Source of the DNA: Cafeteria roenbergensis
Taxonomy: Eukaryota; Sar; Bigyra; Bicosoecida; Cafeteriaceae
Direction of reading: 5' to 3'
Length of the DNA: 64,000 bases
NCBI GenBank assembly: GCA_008330645.1
Contig: VLTN01000024.1
Location: forward strand, 248,001-312,000
Shown piece after piece: positions 1-10,035 of the stretch; within the stretch, counting starts at the first letter, position 1, and each line of letters starts with the position of its first letter. The notes below the pieces were generated by a model, which was given only the letters and a program-made list of their open reading frames with translations, made no database searches and was not told the DNA's origin. A program made the position numbers and the translations under genes.

Positions 1-3000
1 AGCCTGCCGTTTGCGAGCCGCTTCCGCTGCGGCAGCCGCCTCCTCTGCCTCTCGCTGTGCAGCCGCTGCCTCCCTGGCGGCCCTGCGCTCCGCCTCAACG
101 GCCGCGAGCCGCTTCGCGCGGCCCGCTTCCGCCTCGCGGCGGGTCCGCTCGACAGCGACCAAGTCCTTATAGCTGGGCTGCGAGGTCAAAGCCCCGCCGC
201 CGCTGCTGCTGCTGCTGCCAGGGAGTCCCGCCTGCTCCTTCGAAGGCGGAGGAAGGCCCGAAGACGGCGTGCGCTTCCGGACCGCCACCCCTCGTCGAAA
301 GGATTGGATGCGCACGGCTGCCCTCTCCCTTGCGGCACGGGCTGCCCCGGCCGCGGCCGGCGCGCCCTCTCTGCCCTTGTCGGCTGCGGCGGCAGGCATC
401 GGCGCGGGCTCCGCCGCACGCGTTGCCCGCGCGTCGCCTCGTCGCGGGGACCGTCCCGTTCCTGCGCCGCCGCGGGGAGTGCTTCGCTTGCGGACGATCG
501 AGCCTGCCGCCCTTCCCGCCTGAGGCTTGGCCACCAGCTTTCGCTGCACTCGCGGAGACGCCGTGGCCTGCATCGCGGGAAGGCCTCGCGACGCCGCCGC
601 GCCTTGCTGCGAGCCTTCCCAGGCAGGCCGCTGAGCGACCTTCCGCTGCGACACGGCCTCGAGGCCAGGCCGCTTCGTCGTGGCCGCCGCAGGCGTGCTC
701 GGGCCGGACCGCGGCGACGATCGCGGCGAGTCAATCGGGACGGAGGCGCTGCGCGCGTCATCGTGCTCAACGGCGGTCAGGCCAGCAAGCCCGCGACCGC
801 TCCCGTCCCCGGCAGCCTGGCGCCGCTGCCCGTGCGTTGGCTTGGAAATGCCCGCACCGGCTGCAGGGCGCACTGGAACCAGCCCCCCGTTCGGCAGAGC
901 AGCGCTGTTGGACCGATATCCGGCGCGGTGCGCCGCCCCTGCCGCGTGCCCTGGTCCCAGCGTCGACATTGCCGGACCTTCGGCGAAGCTCCTTGGCGAA
1001 GCCGCGATGGCCTCGCTGCCCGCCGTGCCTGCTGCGAGGGACCCAGCACCGGACCCAGCCCCTCCGCCACCTGGGGCTGCCGCTGCTGCACGGGGAGGCG
1101 TCGGTCCCGAGCCGACAAGCAGCTCTCTAAGGCCCTTCACAGGGCCTGACGAGAGCCCTGATCGGTGGTTTCCAGGGCTGGCCCGTGCCTGCCCGGCGGG
1201 CTGCTCGTCAACGCGCGCGAGGCCCTCCTGGGACACCGGGGCCTCTGCCAGCCCAGCCGCGGCCCAGGGCGCCTTGCCAAGCTTGGCGAGGGCCGCCGCG
1301 TCTGCTGCCCGTTTCGCATCGGTCAGGGGGTGCGGCAGGCGAGGCTTGGACGGAAAGCCTGCGGCTCCCATCAGCCCCCCAGCGTGGCCCGACCCACCGA
1401 CGGCTCCGAGCCTGGAAGACGCTGCGCCGCTCGATGACGCGAAGGAGCCTCCCGCGGTCGCGTAGCTGAGCCCTGGCGAGAGCGGGGCGGCGCCTGCGCA
1501 CATGCCTGCAGCGCTGGGGTGGCAGAGCGTGGCGCTGCTGCTGCCGCCGCCGCCCCCGCCCGCCCTCCGCGACAACGGCGTATTGCCCGAAACGGCTCTC
1601 CCAGGCGGGTCAGTGTCGCTCGGAGACAGCGACACTCTGGAACGCAGGCTGGCGGCGTGGCCAGTGCTGGATGAGCCAGGGGAGTGCACCGACCCGGTGG
1701 CCGAGGAGGCGGCCGCGCTGAGCGGCGACCCGGCAGCGCTGCCATGGCCGGCGCCGGCGCCGCCTCTTCCGGCTTGGGCGCCGGAAACGGGGGCAGCGGC
1801 AGCAGCCCCGTGGGCGTTCGATCGGGGCCCCAGACCAGCCTGTTCCAGCTCGGCCTCCGAGGCCGCGCGCCGCGAGAGGGCCTGGGCCTCCCGGCCCTGC
1901 GCCTGCCTGAGCTCGCTCACCATGTCCAGGGCTGCAGCCTCCCTCCGCGCCGCCCGGACGCGAGCAGCTGACACGGGCGACACGCCTCGGCGCCGCGACG
2001 CCTTGCGCGAGCGGCCTGCTGCCTGCGTGTCCATCGTCTTGCGCACACGGCGTAGTCGCCGGGCGACGCGCTGGTTCTCGGCGAAGATCGCGTTGGCTCT
2101 GCCGTGCGACTTGGGCACGCGGTTTCGCGAAAGCTGGAAAGCCCCTTCGGAGGACCACATCCAGCCCTTGCCGTTCCAGACGCGCACGCGCTCCGCTGCC
2201 GGGGAAGCATCGGCGCCGGCCACAGTCGTTCGCTGCGCCGCGTCGCGCAGGCGGCGCGCAAGCGCCTGGTTGTTCTCGTCGATGCGGCGCAGCTGGGCCA
2301 GTGAGAATGTGGCCTTGCCTGCCCGGGAGCGGGACGGGGCCGCCCGCAGCAGCGTGCTGGCTGCCGCCTCGGCCCGCAGCGCGGCCCCCTCGGGCGCGAA
2401 CGGGTTTTGCTTGGCAGCGAGCGCCGCGGCTGACCTGTCGTGCAGCTCGGAGGCCGCGCGGCGGCGAACCTGCCTCGGCACGCCCGGCTTGGACAAGATG
2501 TCCTTGGGGGCTGTGTCCTCGACGAGCACGTGGGTGGGGGCGCGGCGCCGCGTGGTGCGGCTGCGGGATGCGCCCGAAGCGCCGAGCGAAGGCGCGAGCG
2601 ACGACGCCCGGGTGCCCGCCGAGGCTGACAGGGGCGAGTCTGGGCCGCGGCCGGACTGCGACGAAGCAGCAGCGCTCCCCACGGCGCTTCGTGGCGAAGA
2701 CGCAGGCCCCGTGGTGCGGCGCGCGCCGAGCACCCGGCCACGAGAAAGCGACGCGGCGAGGCCGGCGCGGGTGCGAGGGGACGGCGGCGCGGGGGCTGCC
2801 TCGGCGGCGCCGAGCGCCGCCGTCACCTGAACAGCACGAACTCGGTGCCGCGGGGGCAGCCGCGTCCCGGGAGGAGCGTGCGGCAGCGACGGTGGCTGCC
2901 TGGTCGGCCGGCCAGCAACTGCCTCTCGAGTCCACATTGCTGGCCCGGCCGTGCTGCTGGCCGCGCGCTCCGCGTGGGACCCAGTCAGCGCCGCGCGCGC

Positions 3001-3153
3001 GGAAAGGCTTCCCGACGCGCTCGCAGCCAGCGCGAATCGGCGGCCCAGCGTGGGGAGCGCCGGGCTGGGCAGCTGAGGCGGGCCTCGCAGGGCAGCGGGC
3101 GATGCCGCAGACGGGTCCACTCCGAAGGGCAGTCCGCCCGTGGATGAAAGCAT
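1..3153 (-). CDS. Hemingway/CFAP97-like motif protein with C-terminal coiled coil (3' end beyond window)
   Basis: An uninterrupted minus-strand frame runs from about position 3294 to the left edge with no stop. I take the ATG at 3153; another in-frame ATG lies at 3294. About 1,050 residues are visible. Most are Ala/Ser/Gly-rich and probably disordered. Two short helices with an E-N-x-x-L/V-x-R-R-L signature lie at about residues 281-311 (2313-2221, IDENNQALARRLRDA) and 344-373 (2124-2035, IFAENQRVARRLRRV). This resembles the Hemingway/CFAP97 (KIAA1430) family motif, which is linked to cilia and sperm flagella. The last visible 60 residues (about 190-1) are a charged Ala/Arg/Glu coiled coil. 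The gene is divergent from the PH-domain gene at 3604. The reading frame is well supported; the family assignment is tentative, from motif resemblance only. Confidence 0.6.
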   Translation of the reverse strand, partial: MLSSTGGLPFGVDPSAASPAALRGPPQLPSPALPTLGRRFALAASASGSLSARAALTGSHAERAASSTAGPAMWTREAVAGRPTRQPPSLPHAPPGTRLPPRHRVRAVQVTAALGAAEAAPAPPSPRTRAGLAASLSRGRVLGARRTTGPASSPRSAVGSAAASSQSGRGPDSPLSASAGTRASSLAPSLGASGASRSRTTRRRAPTHVLVEDTAPKDILSKPGVPRQVRRRAASELHDRSAAALAAKQNPFAPEGAALRAEAAASTLLRAAPSRSRAGKATFSLAQLRRIDENNQALARRLRDAAQRTTVAGADASPAAERVRVWNGKGWMWSSEGAFQLSRNRVPKSHGRANAIFAENQRVARRLRRVRKTMDTQAAGRSRKASRRRGVSPVSAARVRAARREAAALDMVSELRQAQGREAQALSRRAASEAELEQAGLGPRSNAHGAAAAAPVSGAQAGRGGAGAGHGSAAGSPLSAAASSATGSVHSPGSSSTGHAASLRSRVSLSPSDTDPPGRAVSGNTPLSRRAGGGGGGSSSATLCHPSAAGMCAGAAPLSPGLSYATAGGSFASSSGAASSRLGAVGGSGHAGGLMGAAGFPSKPRLPHPLTDAKRAADAAALAKLGKAPWAAAGLAEAPVSQEGLARVDEQPAGQARASPGNHRSGLSSGPVKGLRELLVGSGPTPPRAAAAAPGGGGAGSGAGSLAAGTAGSEAIAASPRSFAEGPAMSTLGPGHAAGAAHRAGYRSNSAALPNGGLVPVRPAAGAGISKPTHGQRRQAAGDGSGRGLAGLTAVEHDDARSASVPIDSPRSSPRSGPSTPAAATTKRPGLEAVSQRKVAQRPAWEGSQQGAAASRGLPAMQATASPRVQRKLVAKPQAGRAAGSIVRKRSTPRGGAGTGRSPRRGDARATRAAEPAPMPAAAADKGREGAPAAAGAARAARERAAVRIQSFRRGVAVRKRTPSSGLPPPSKEQAGLPGSSSSSGGGALTSQPSYKDLVAVERTRREAEAGRAKRLAAVEAERRAAREAAAAQREAEEAAAAAEAARKRQA

Positions 3154-3603
3154 TGCGGGCCGCAGGGCCCAGCCAGAGCCCGCGTCACCGCGCAGTCCTT
3201 CCTGCGCGGGAGGCGGGGACGGGTGGCGGTGACGTTGCGGCTTGCAGCAGCGCGGCAGGCAGGCGCAGAGCGGCATAGCCAACGCAACGCTCATCGCCCG
3301 AGAGTTGCCGTCGCATTCGGAGCCTGAGTTGAGGAGCAACACCCTCTTGGCTCCGCCGAAAATCAAGCTCCACACCGTCGGCCACGCCGTGGCGCACAGA
3401 CTGAGCGGGCCCCGCCGTGCCCCGCCGCGGAGGATTCCGCCTGTGCTTCGCAACGCAGCCCGCAGCCGTGGCCGTGGTGCCAGTGCCTGGAGCTGAGCAG
3501 GGCGGCCGCCGACGCACCTCAACCAGCGCTTGCCGGGCGCACGCGCACCTCTCGCGCGCCTAAACGGGCCGCGCCGAACGGCCCGACGGACAACAGAGAG
3601 GCA
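3154..3603. promoter_or_regulatory. Divergent intergenic region, probable bidirectional promoter
   Basis: This is 450 bp between the starts of a minus-strand and a plus-strand gene. The minus-strand frame stays open through much of it, so the left gene could start as far up as 3294 and shorten the gap. I see no recognisable TATA or CCAAT element. Promoter function is inferred only from the head-to-head layout. Confidence 0.3.
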
Positions 3604-4974
3604 ATGGCAGCTAGGCCAGCGCCTGGGAACCCTTTTGCGGACCTGACTGCGCATCCTCTGGCGCCGGACGCGGGGCGCTCGCCCGAGCCGCAGCAGCCTG
3701 CGCCAAGCGCCGGGCTCGCGCCGGGGAACCCGTTTGCCAGTGCCGCCGCAGGCGCTGGGCCCGATGCTTCCAGCGCGAACGGCGAGCTTCCGGCGTCGGC
3801 ATCGGGCCGAGCGGCGCCTTCCAGCGGCGGAACTGCCACCTCGGCGGCGCCTAGAGCTCCAGGAAACCCGTTCGGCGCACCAGAGCCCGCGGCGCCCAGA
3901 GCAGGGACCCATGCCCCGCGCCAGTCTTCGGGCGGGGCGTCCGAGCCTGGAAACCCGTTCGGGGGACACACCAGCCCAGCTGCGGGCGCGGGGGCAGCTG
4001 TGACTCCTGAACGCGTGGCCTCTGGCCCGGTGGCGCGTCGACCGCCCGGAAACCCCTTTGGGGGCTCCGAGCCGGCCGCCCCGCCGGCATCCGCGCGGCA
4101 GTCAGTGGCATCGCACCCAGCCGCCGCCCCTTCCACCCCGCCGGCTGCGGGCACTGCGGGCCGGGCCAGTGAAGCTGCAGCCCCCAGCGCATCCCCGCCC
4201 GCCGGCGCTGCGCCCAGCATGGAACAGGAGGTCGTCGCGCGACTGCTCCCCGAGCTCATGGCCGCCCTGGCTATGGGCCCGGCGGGCGTGAGCGGGGCCT
4301 GCGAGAAGATGGGTGGCCGGGGCGCCTTTCTCTTCGGCAAGTCCCGCAAACCTCGCTGGTTCGTCGTGGACGCCGCCGAGCTGCGGTACTACTACACCGA
4401 GGAGGCATCTCGCGCAGGCCGCAGGTGCGCGTGGCACCCGGCCCCGGGGGGGCGGTACCCCCTTGCCGGGGCCAGGCTGGAGCCGATCGAGGCGGGCGGC
4501 TGCGCCAGCGCCTGCCGCCTGCACTGCCCCGGGCGGGGCGGCATGACTGAGGATTTCTTCTTTGCAGACAGGGACACAGCTTTGCGCTTCGAGTGCGCTG
4601 TGAAGGGCGCCGCCCAGCTGCTTGACGAGACTTCGGTTGCAAATCGGCCGTTCGGGGCGGCTGTCACGGCGCTTGCATCGTTCGGCGTTGTGGCCCACGT
4701 CAAGGGCGACCCGCGGACGCACCAGCAGCCCGTGGCGCCAGATCCAACCACGGTGCGACCGCAGCCCGCTCCGGTGGCGGCTGCCCCCCGCCACTTCGCC
4801 GCGGCTCCGTCGGTTGCAGCGCCTGCGCAGCCAGCGGCAGAGGCAGCCCGGCCCCAAGCGCAGCAGCCCGCTCGCCCCCCGCCTGCGGCGCGTGCCTACC
4901 CTCGCGTCGTGGCGTCGCCGGTGACGCCCACGGCCGTGCCGGGGCCAGGGTTCGCCTCTGCAGCCAACTGGTGA
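3604..4974 (+). CDS. PH-domain protein with five PGNPF (EH-binding) motifs
   Basis: This is a 456-residue single-exon gene. The first 200 residues are Ala/Pro/Ser-rich and disordered and carry five copies of P-G-N-P-F (Asn at residues 9, 42, 88, 117 and 150), four of them followed by A or G. NPF tripeptides are the standard ligand of EH domains (Eps15, EHD, intersectin), so a role as an endocytic adaptor or scaffold is inferred. A pleckstrin-homology fold follows at about 238-340. It begins with GGRGAFLFGK, has the basic K-P-R-W-F-V-V strand, and ends in the helix that contains FECAVKGAAQLL. PH domains usually bind phosphoinositides or proteins. The tail from 355 is Pro/Ala-rich. The ATG is the first in frame. 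The next gene follows about 115 bp downstream on the same strand. Confidence 0.8.
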   Translation: MAARPAPGNPFADLTAHPLAPDAGRSPEPQQPAPSAGLAPGNPFASAAAGAGPDASSANGELPASASGRAAPSSGGTATSAAPRAPGNPFGAPEPAAPRAGTHAPRQSSGGASEPGNPFGGHTSPAAGAGAAVTPERVASGPVARRPPGNPFGGSEPAAPPASARQSVASHPAAAPSTPPAAGTAGRASEAAAPSASPPAGAAPSMEQEVVARLLPELMAALAMGPAGVSGACEKMGGRGAFLFGKSRKPRWFVVDAAELRYYYTEEASRAGRRCAWHPAPGGRYPLAGARLEPIEAGGCASACRLHCPGRGGMTEDFFFADRDTALRFECAVKGAAQLLDETSVANRPFGAAVTALASFGVVAHVKGDPRTHQQPVAPDPTTVRPQPAPVAAAPRHFAAAPSVAAPAQPAAEAARPQAQQPARPPPAARAYPRVVASPVTPTAVPGPGFASAANW

Positions 4975-5089
4975 AGAGCGGAACGAGCGCATGCGTGCTT
5001 TCCAAGAAATTTGACAGAGCACCGGATCCAGCCGCAGCGCTGTGCAACTCGCGCACTTTTCGCCCCCAGCGAGCCCCCCCACACGATTC

Positions 5090-6361
5090 ATGGCAGCCTC
5101 CACCGCGCCCGCGTCTGTGTCCGGCGCTGCCCCGCCCAGCCGCGACCCCGTGAAGCTGGTGGACGAGGGCCGCGGCCTGGACTGCGCCTGGGTGCAGACC
5201 GTCCTCGGCCTGGACGCCGAGGTTGAGAGCGCCACCGTGACGCCCTGGGCCGACAACGGCGGCAGCAACGCGAGCATGTCGCGCGTGCTGGTGCGTGTCA
5301 AGGGCAGCGAGGCCCCGGTCAAGCTCGTCCTCAAGACGACAGCCGCTGGCGGAGAAGCTGGCAGCCGCGCTCTTGCGCTCTTCCGCGAGGGCCTCTTCTT
5401 CCAGGAGTTTGCGCCCCAGATCGCCGGCCTGGTGCACCTCCCAAGGGTCTACGTGTCGCATGCCGACCCCGAATCGGGCACGAAGGCGCTGCTCATGGAG
5501 GATCTCGGCGAGTGCATCGAGACAGGGCTGCTGTTTGGCCCGGGCACGCCTCTGAACATCGGCCGCGACCTCGAGGACGCTGTGAAGCGTTCTGGCGGAA
5601 TGACCCCGGCCCGCGTTGCCCGCGCCGCCTTCCTGTCAGCCGCACGCTTCCACGCGCGCTTCTGGCAGAAGACGGAGCTTGCCGACATCGACTGGCTCCG
5701 CGGCTCCTCGTGGTGCCGCGGCGAGGGCAAGGAGGCGTGGCAGGCGTCGCAGGACGCCGTTCGTGGCATGTGGGCGGCCGGCAAGAAGAAGATCGAGTCG
5801 GGAGAGACCCCTTGGTGGTCGCCGGAGGTGGTTGCCATGATCGACGCGTCGATCAGCCGCGCGTCGTGGGACGATCACGTGGCCAGGCTGCGGGACCAGC
5901 CGTGGACGCTGGTGCACGGCGACTTCCACCCTGCGAACATGATGATGGAGCCCGCCACTGACGCCGGCGCCGAGGAGGCTTCGCTGGCGCAGGCGGAGAG
6001 CGACGCTGCGCGACTTGTCCTGCTGGACATGGAAGTCGTCGGGCTGGGCTCCGGCCCGCAGGACCTTGGCCAGTACGCCATCTCCCACGCGTCGCCCGAG
6101 GACCGGCGCGGCTTCGAGGAGGACGCGCTGAAGCTGTACCACGAGGAGCTCGGCCGGCGCGGCGTGGACACCGCGGCATTCACGCTGGCGGAGTGCAAGC
6201 GAGAGTACGTCAACGGCGGCATGGGCCGCTGGATGTGGCTGCTTGCCTACATCGCGGGCTGCCCTCTGAACCAGCTCTGCGAGTTCTTGCACAACCAGGT
6301 GCTGGCCTTCGCCAAGGACCACGGCGTGACGGCCGAGAACGTCGGGCAGCCTCGTGCGTGA
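5090..6361 (+). CDS. APH/choline-kinase-like phosphotransferase (CHK/EcKinase type)
   Basis: This 423-residue protein has a protein-kinase-like small-molecule phosphotransferase fold. The catalytic loop H-G-D-F-H-P-A-N is at residues 276-283, with Asp278 the expected base. The metal-binding strand is at about 312-326 (LDMEVVGLGSGPQDL), where Asp313 takes the place of the DFG aspartate. The N-lobe has a Lys-bearing strand (VKLVLKTT) near residue 80 and a Glu-containing helix after it. Relatives phosphorylate alcohol groups of aminoglycosides, choline, ecdysteroids or similar molecules; the substrate here cannot be read from sequence. I chose the ATG at 5090; an in-frame ATG at 5042 would add 16 low-complexity residues. 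There is no signal peptide, so it is probably cytosolic. A TG-rich tract lies about 75 bp past the stop. Confidence 0.8.
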   Translation: MAASTAPASVSGAAPPSRDPVKLVDEGRGLDCAWVQTVLGLDAEVESATVTPWADNGGSNASMSRVLVRVKGSEAPVKLVLKTTAAGGEAGSRALALFREGLFFQEFAPQIAGLVHLPRVYVSHADPESGTKALLMEDLGECIETGLLFGPGTPLNIGRDLEDAVKRSGGMTPARVARAAFLSAARFHARFWQKTELADIDWLRGSSWCRGEGKEAWQASQDAVRGMWAAGKKKIESGETPWWSPEVVAMIDASISRASWDDHVARLRDQPWTLVHGDFHPANMMMEPATDAGAEEASLAQAESDAARLVLLDMEVVGLGSGPQDLGQYAISHASPEDRRGFEEDALKLYHEELGRRGVDTAAFTLAECKREYVNGGMGRWMWLLAYIAGCPLNQLCEFLHNQVLAFAKDHGVTAENVGQPRA

Positions 6362-6759
6362 AGCTGGCACTTGCGCTGCCAAAGCACAGCTTGCGGCGCC
6401 TGTGCAGCGCTGCAGGGCGCGCGACGACGTGCTGCAGTGTGTGTGTGTGTGCTTGTATGTGTGAATGTGTGGCTTCGAGGCCGCCATTTGACTGGCAGGC
6501 GTGGAGCATACCTTGCTCAGTTGCCCGGCGCAGCTGCTTGGGGGCCGGAGCGACCGCCTGTGTTTACCAACCTCTGCGCCGGGCTGTGCAGCGAGCCACC
6601 CTTGGCTGCCGGTGACTCTGCGCGCACGAAATTGCCCTGGTTCCCTCGTGAGCGGCTTGCTAACGGCGTTCGAATCAGCTCTGCGTCAGTCGGCGCTGCA
6701 AGGGATCCTCTGCGCGGGCGCTTGCGGCTGGCGTGCGAGGCGCACTCGGCCGCCCCGTC
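6362..6759. other. Intergenic region with TG-rich tract
   Basis: This is 398 bp between two plus-strand genes. It holds an imperfect TG microsatellite (6436-6473) and otherwise no gene I can support. The promoter of the kinase-fusion gene must lie here, but no core element is recognisable. Confidence 0.4.
6436..6473. repeat. Imperfect (TG)n microsatellite
   Basis: An alternating TG run, interrupted by C/A substitutions, lies in the 3' flank of the phosphotransferase gene. Such tracts are length-variable and can form Z-DNA. Confidence 0.85.
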
Positions 6760-9700
6760 ATGGACGGGAACCGTAGCGAGCTTGATGGGCTGCTCACGGA
6801 GATGCTCGTCACCGGGGCGGGCGGGGGCCTCGGAAACGATGACCTGAGCGTTCTGCGTCGCCACGGCAGAATGTACCGCTTGCTGGGCCTCGTCCCCACC
6901 GCGCTGGGCTCGGCCGAGGAAGTAACGGGCGCATGGAAGACGCTTGTGGAGCTGTTTCTCGCGCTCCGCCTTCGCCTCGTGCAGTCCGTGAGCAGCTGTG
7001 CCGGTGGGAGGGGGGGTTGATTCTGGTGCTGTCGCACGGCGCCTCGGCTGCGAGGCCACAAATGCCGCTCCGCTCGGGATGCTGCTCAGCGCGGCTGGTC
7101 GCAGCAGTGCCCACAGTCTGCCAGCGTCGCGTGCTGCCCGTGGTCACAGGCTGAAGAGGTGCGCCTCTCCGTGACTTTGGAGCTGGACCTCTCCGGCGTG
7201 AGAACGGCCACGACGCTCAGCCTGGCCGACCTGTGGGCGACCCTGATGCCACTGTCGTTGTGGGTGCTGCGACAGCTGGACGCCACTGCCACCGCTGCGC
7301 CTCTGCGGGCTGGAGCACCGCCCCTCGAGGGGTGCTTGGTGCTCGGCATCGCCGGCGCGGGCGGCTCTGGCAAAACCTGGACCGCAAGCGTTCTGAAGCG
7401 CCTTCTCAACGAGCTTTGCGTGCTGCCTGGCTTCCTGACCGGCGCGTCCCTGGGCGGCCCAGAGGGCGCAGCGACGGGCCCGGTGTGCGAGGCCGCTAGC
7501 ATGGACGGGTACCACTTTCCGAACTCTCGCCTCAGTGCAACCCCCGCACCTCACGGGGACGCAGAGGGCACAGGAGACGCCGCTACAATGGCGGCCTTCA
7601 AGGGCTCGCTGGACACCATCGACGCTGCGGCGCTCGCAGCCGACCTGCTGGCGGTGAAGGCGATGGAGCCGGGAGGCTTGCCCGTCCAATTGCCACTCTA
7701 CGACCGCTCCACGCACGACCCCCGCCCCTGCGCCGTCGAGGTAGCGCCCAGCCACCGCATCCTCATCTTGGAAGGCCTCTACCTCCTGCAAGGCGCTCGC
7801 GCCGATCCGCCGGAGGCGCCGGGTCCGGCCCTCCCGGCACCGGGCACTGCCGCCAGCCCTCTCGATGCCGCAACGCCCTGCCCCCTGTTCGACTCTGGCG
7901 TGAGGAACGGGCTGTGGTACCGCGTGTGGGCTACCATGGACGCCTGCCTGTTCCTGGACGTCGCCCAGGGCGTGTGCCGCGACCGGCTCGAGGCGCGCAA
8001 GGTGGCCGCCGGCAAAGACCCCGCAGCCGTCAAGCAGCACTACGACCGGGTCGACGCGCCGGTGTTTGAGAGTGTCGCGGCTCAGTGGCGTCGCGCCGAT
8101 GCCGTGCTTCGCCTCGACGGCACCCGGCTGAGCGCCTTCGGCGTGCGCGGCTCCACCAGGGGCGTTCCCTTTGCCCTCGCCCCTGCAGGGCGGCGCATTG
8201 CGCCCCGCCTGGCCAAGCCCTCGGCAGGCGCGTCCCCCCACGCAGCCGAGCGGCACAAGCCTGGCTCCGGCGCGTCCGCCCGTTCGCTCGCCGCGCCCAC
8301 GGCCGAGGAGCGCTCGCCGCCCCCCGTGGCCCTGCGGGCCCTCACTGTACCGGCCAAGGACGCACCGGGCGCCGTGGCCCCTGCCGGCGTGCCCACCCAC
8401 CTGGTATTCGTGGGGCTGAGCCCGGCCCTCCAGCGCTCCATCGTGCTTCCCGGCTCTGCCGGCCGAGCCCAAGCAGGCGCCGCAGGGGCTCAACCCTGGG
8501 CCAAGGGCGGCGTCCAGCGCGCCAGCCGCTGTGCCGTGGGCGTGGGGGGCAAAGGCCAGAACGCCGCCGCGGCCTGCGCGGCTCTGCCGGTGCCAGTGCT
8601 TGCGACGGTTGTGCAGCCCGTGGCCGGGCACGAGGGCAGGGCGCTCGTCGACGCGCAGCGGGCAGCTTCAGGGGACCGCGTGCGGCTGATGAGCTGGAAG
8701 ATGCATGACCCCGCGGCTCGCACGCGAGTCTGCTGCACGCTGGTTGACGGCAGCGGCGCCTGCGCCGAGGCTGAGGCGGTCACGGAGGTCGTGGAGCCGT
8801 CTGCGCCATTCTCGGAGCAGGATGCGGTGGGCCTGGCGTCGCTCATTCGCCAGGCGCTGGGCAGGCACGGGCCCGTGGCTTGCCGGGAGGGCGAGGATGG
8901 TCAAGACGGCGAGGGCGAGGAGGAGGTCGCGCAGAGCGCATCCGGGCCACACGGCGGCCGGGGAAGCGCACACGGCGGTGATGGCGTCGGTGCCGACGAC
9001 GACGACGACGACGACGCAGCAGCAGCAGCAGCGGAGGAGGAGGAGGAGGCTGTACCGCCGGTTTCCGGCCTGGCGCTGATGGGCAGCGTGCCGGCGGGCT
9101 TCGATGGCGCGTTTGCCCTGGCGGTCGAGCTGGCTCAGCGGCTGCGCAACCCCGGGGGCCGCACGCTCGGTGGGCTGACCGACGGCTCGCCGCCTGTGCT
9201 GCTGGATGGCTTCCGTGGCGAGGCCGTCCTGCGTGCGCTGCGAGCCGGCGGCATTCACGTGCTCAAGGTGAATGCGGAGGAGCTCCGGGAGCTTGCCGCG
9301 GCGGCCCTCACGGACGCTGCTGCTGCGACAGGGGCCGCTGAGGGCGCCGCCTCCGCCATCGACCTTCCCTCGCGTGGAGCGCATCGCTTCGAGGCGCTTG
9401 AGCGGGCTGCTGTGGCAGTGCACAGGGCCTTCGGTCTGCGCCTTGTGGCCGTGACGGACGGGCCTCGCAGCGCCCACTTGTTCGACTTCCGGCCATCCGT
9501 CGCCGTGACCATCAGCCTCCAGGCAGCCGGCACGCAGCCAGCGTTCGAGGCCAGAGTTGGGGCGTCCCCTCGGCGCCTGGCAGATCTTGGCACGCCGAGC
9601 GCTTCCCCCCGCAGCCGCGCTCCAGCGGCCGCTGCGGCTGGCATGGCGGCGCGATACCACCTGGCAGTTGCCGGGGCTTCGCGCGCCGCTGCCTCGGCGC

Positions 9701-10035
9701 CGGAGGACGCGGCGCTCTTTGGCGCCAGGGGCGGCCTGCTGTTCGCGGCCCATTCGTTCCGCTTGCCCCCGCTTCCACGCCAACCGGGTCCTGGGGGGCT
9801 TGTCAGCCCCATTGGCGCTGGTGACACCTGTTCCGGCGTGTTCCTCGCCTGCCTGGCCCGCGGCATCGTCCCGGCCGACGCGTTCGCGCACGGACTCGCC
9901 GCTGCGACAGCGTCGTGCCAGCACCTGGAAAACGCCCGCTTCTCCACTTCCGACGTCGCCGAGCGGTGGATGCCCGCGGTGGCGGTGGACACTTGGCGCG
10001 AGGTTGCCGTGGACGAGCCGACGCTTGCTGCGTGA
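6760..10035 (+). CDS. Fusion of YggC-type P-loop kinase and PfkB-family sugar kinase
   Basis: There are two exons: 6760-6987 (76 codons) and 7150-10035, with a 162-bp phase-0 intron (GTGAGC donor, cacag acceptor). The product is 1,037 residues. The N-terminal kinase has a Walker A motif GIAGAGGSGKT (about 142-152), MDGYHFPNSRL (about 194-204), a Y-D-R-x-x-H-D-P motif (about 260) and ILEGLYLL (about 281-289). This order matches the phosphoribulokinase/uridine-kinase superfamily, closest to bacterial YggC/FrcK-type kinases. The C-terminal half is a PfkB (ribokinase-like) kinase: GGKGQNAAAA (about 542), LKVNAEEL (about 705) and the catalytic signature GAGDTCSG (965-972), nearest in style to 1-phosphofructokinase or tagatose-6-phosphate kinase. 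An Asp/Ala/Glu low-complexity spacer (8995-9050) interrupts the PfkB lobe. Both active sites look intact. Substrates are unknown; sugar or sugar-phosphate is inferred. Confidence 0.85.

Noticed and set aside
1502-2830. Plus-strand 442-codon frame
   Set aside because: The minus-strand frame here encodes the Hemingway-like helices and coiled coil and is open for 3 kb. The plus frame has no recognisable feature.
1610-2935. A second minus-strand frame of 441 codons
   Set aside because: It is out of phase with the frame that carries the conserved helices. The translation is Arg/Pro-rich noise.
7144-8631. Minus-strand frame opposite the kinase fusion
   Set aside because: The plus strand holds Walker A and other kinase motifs. 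The antisense protein is Gly/Arg/His-rich and lacks domains.
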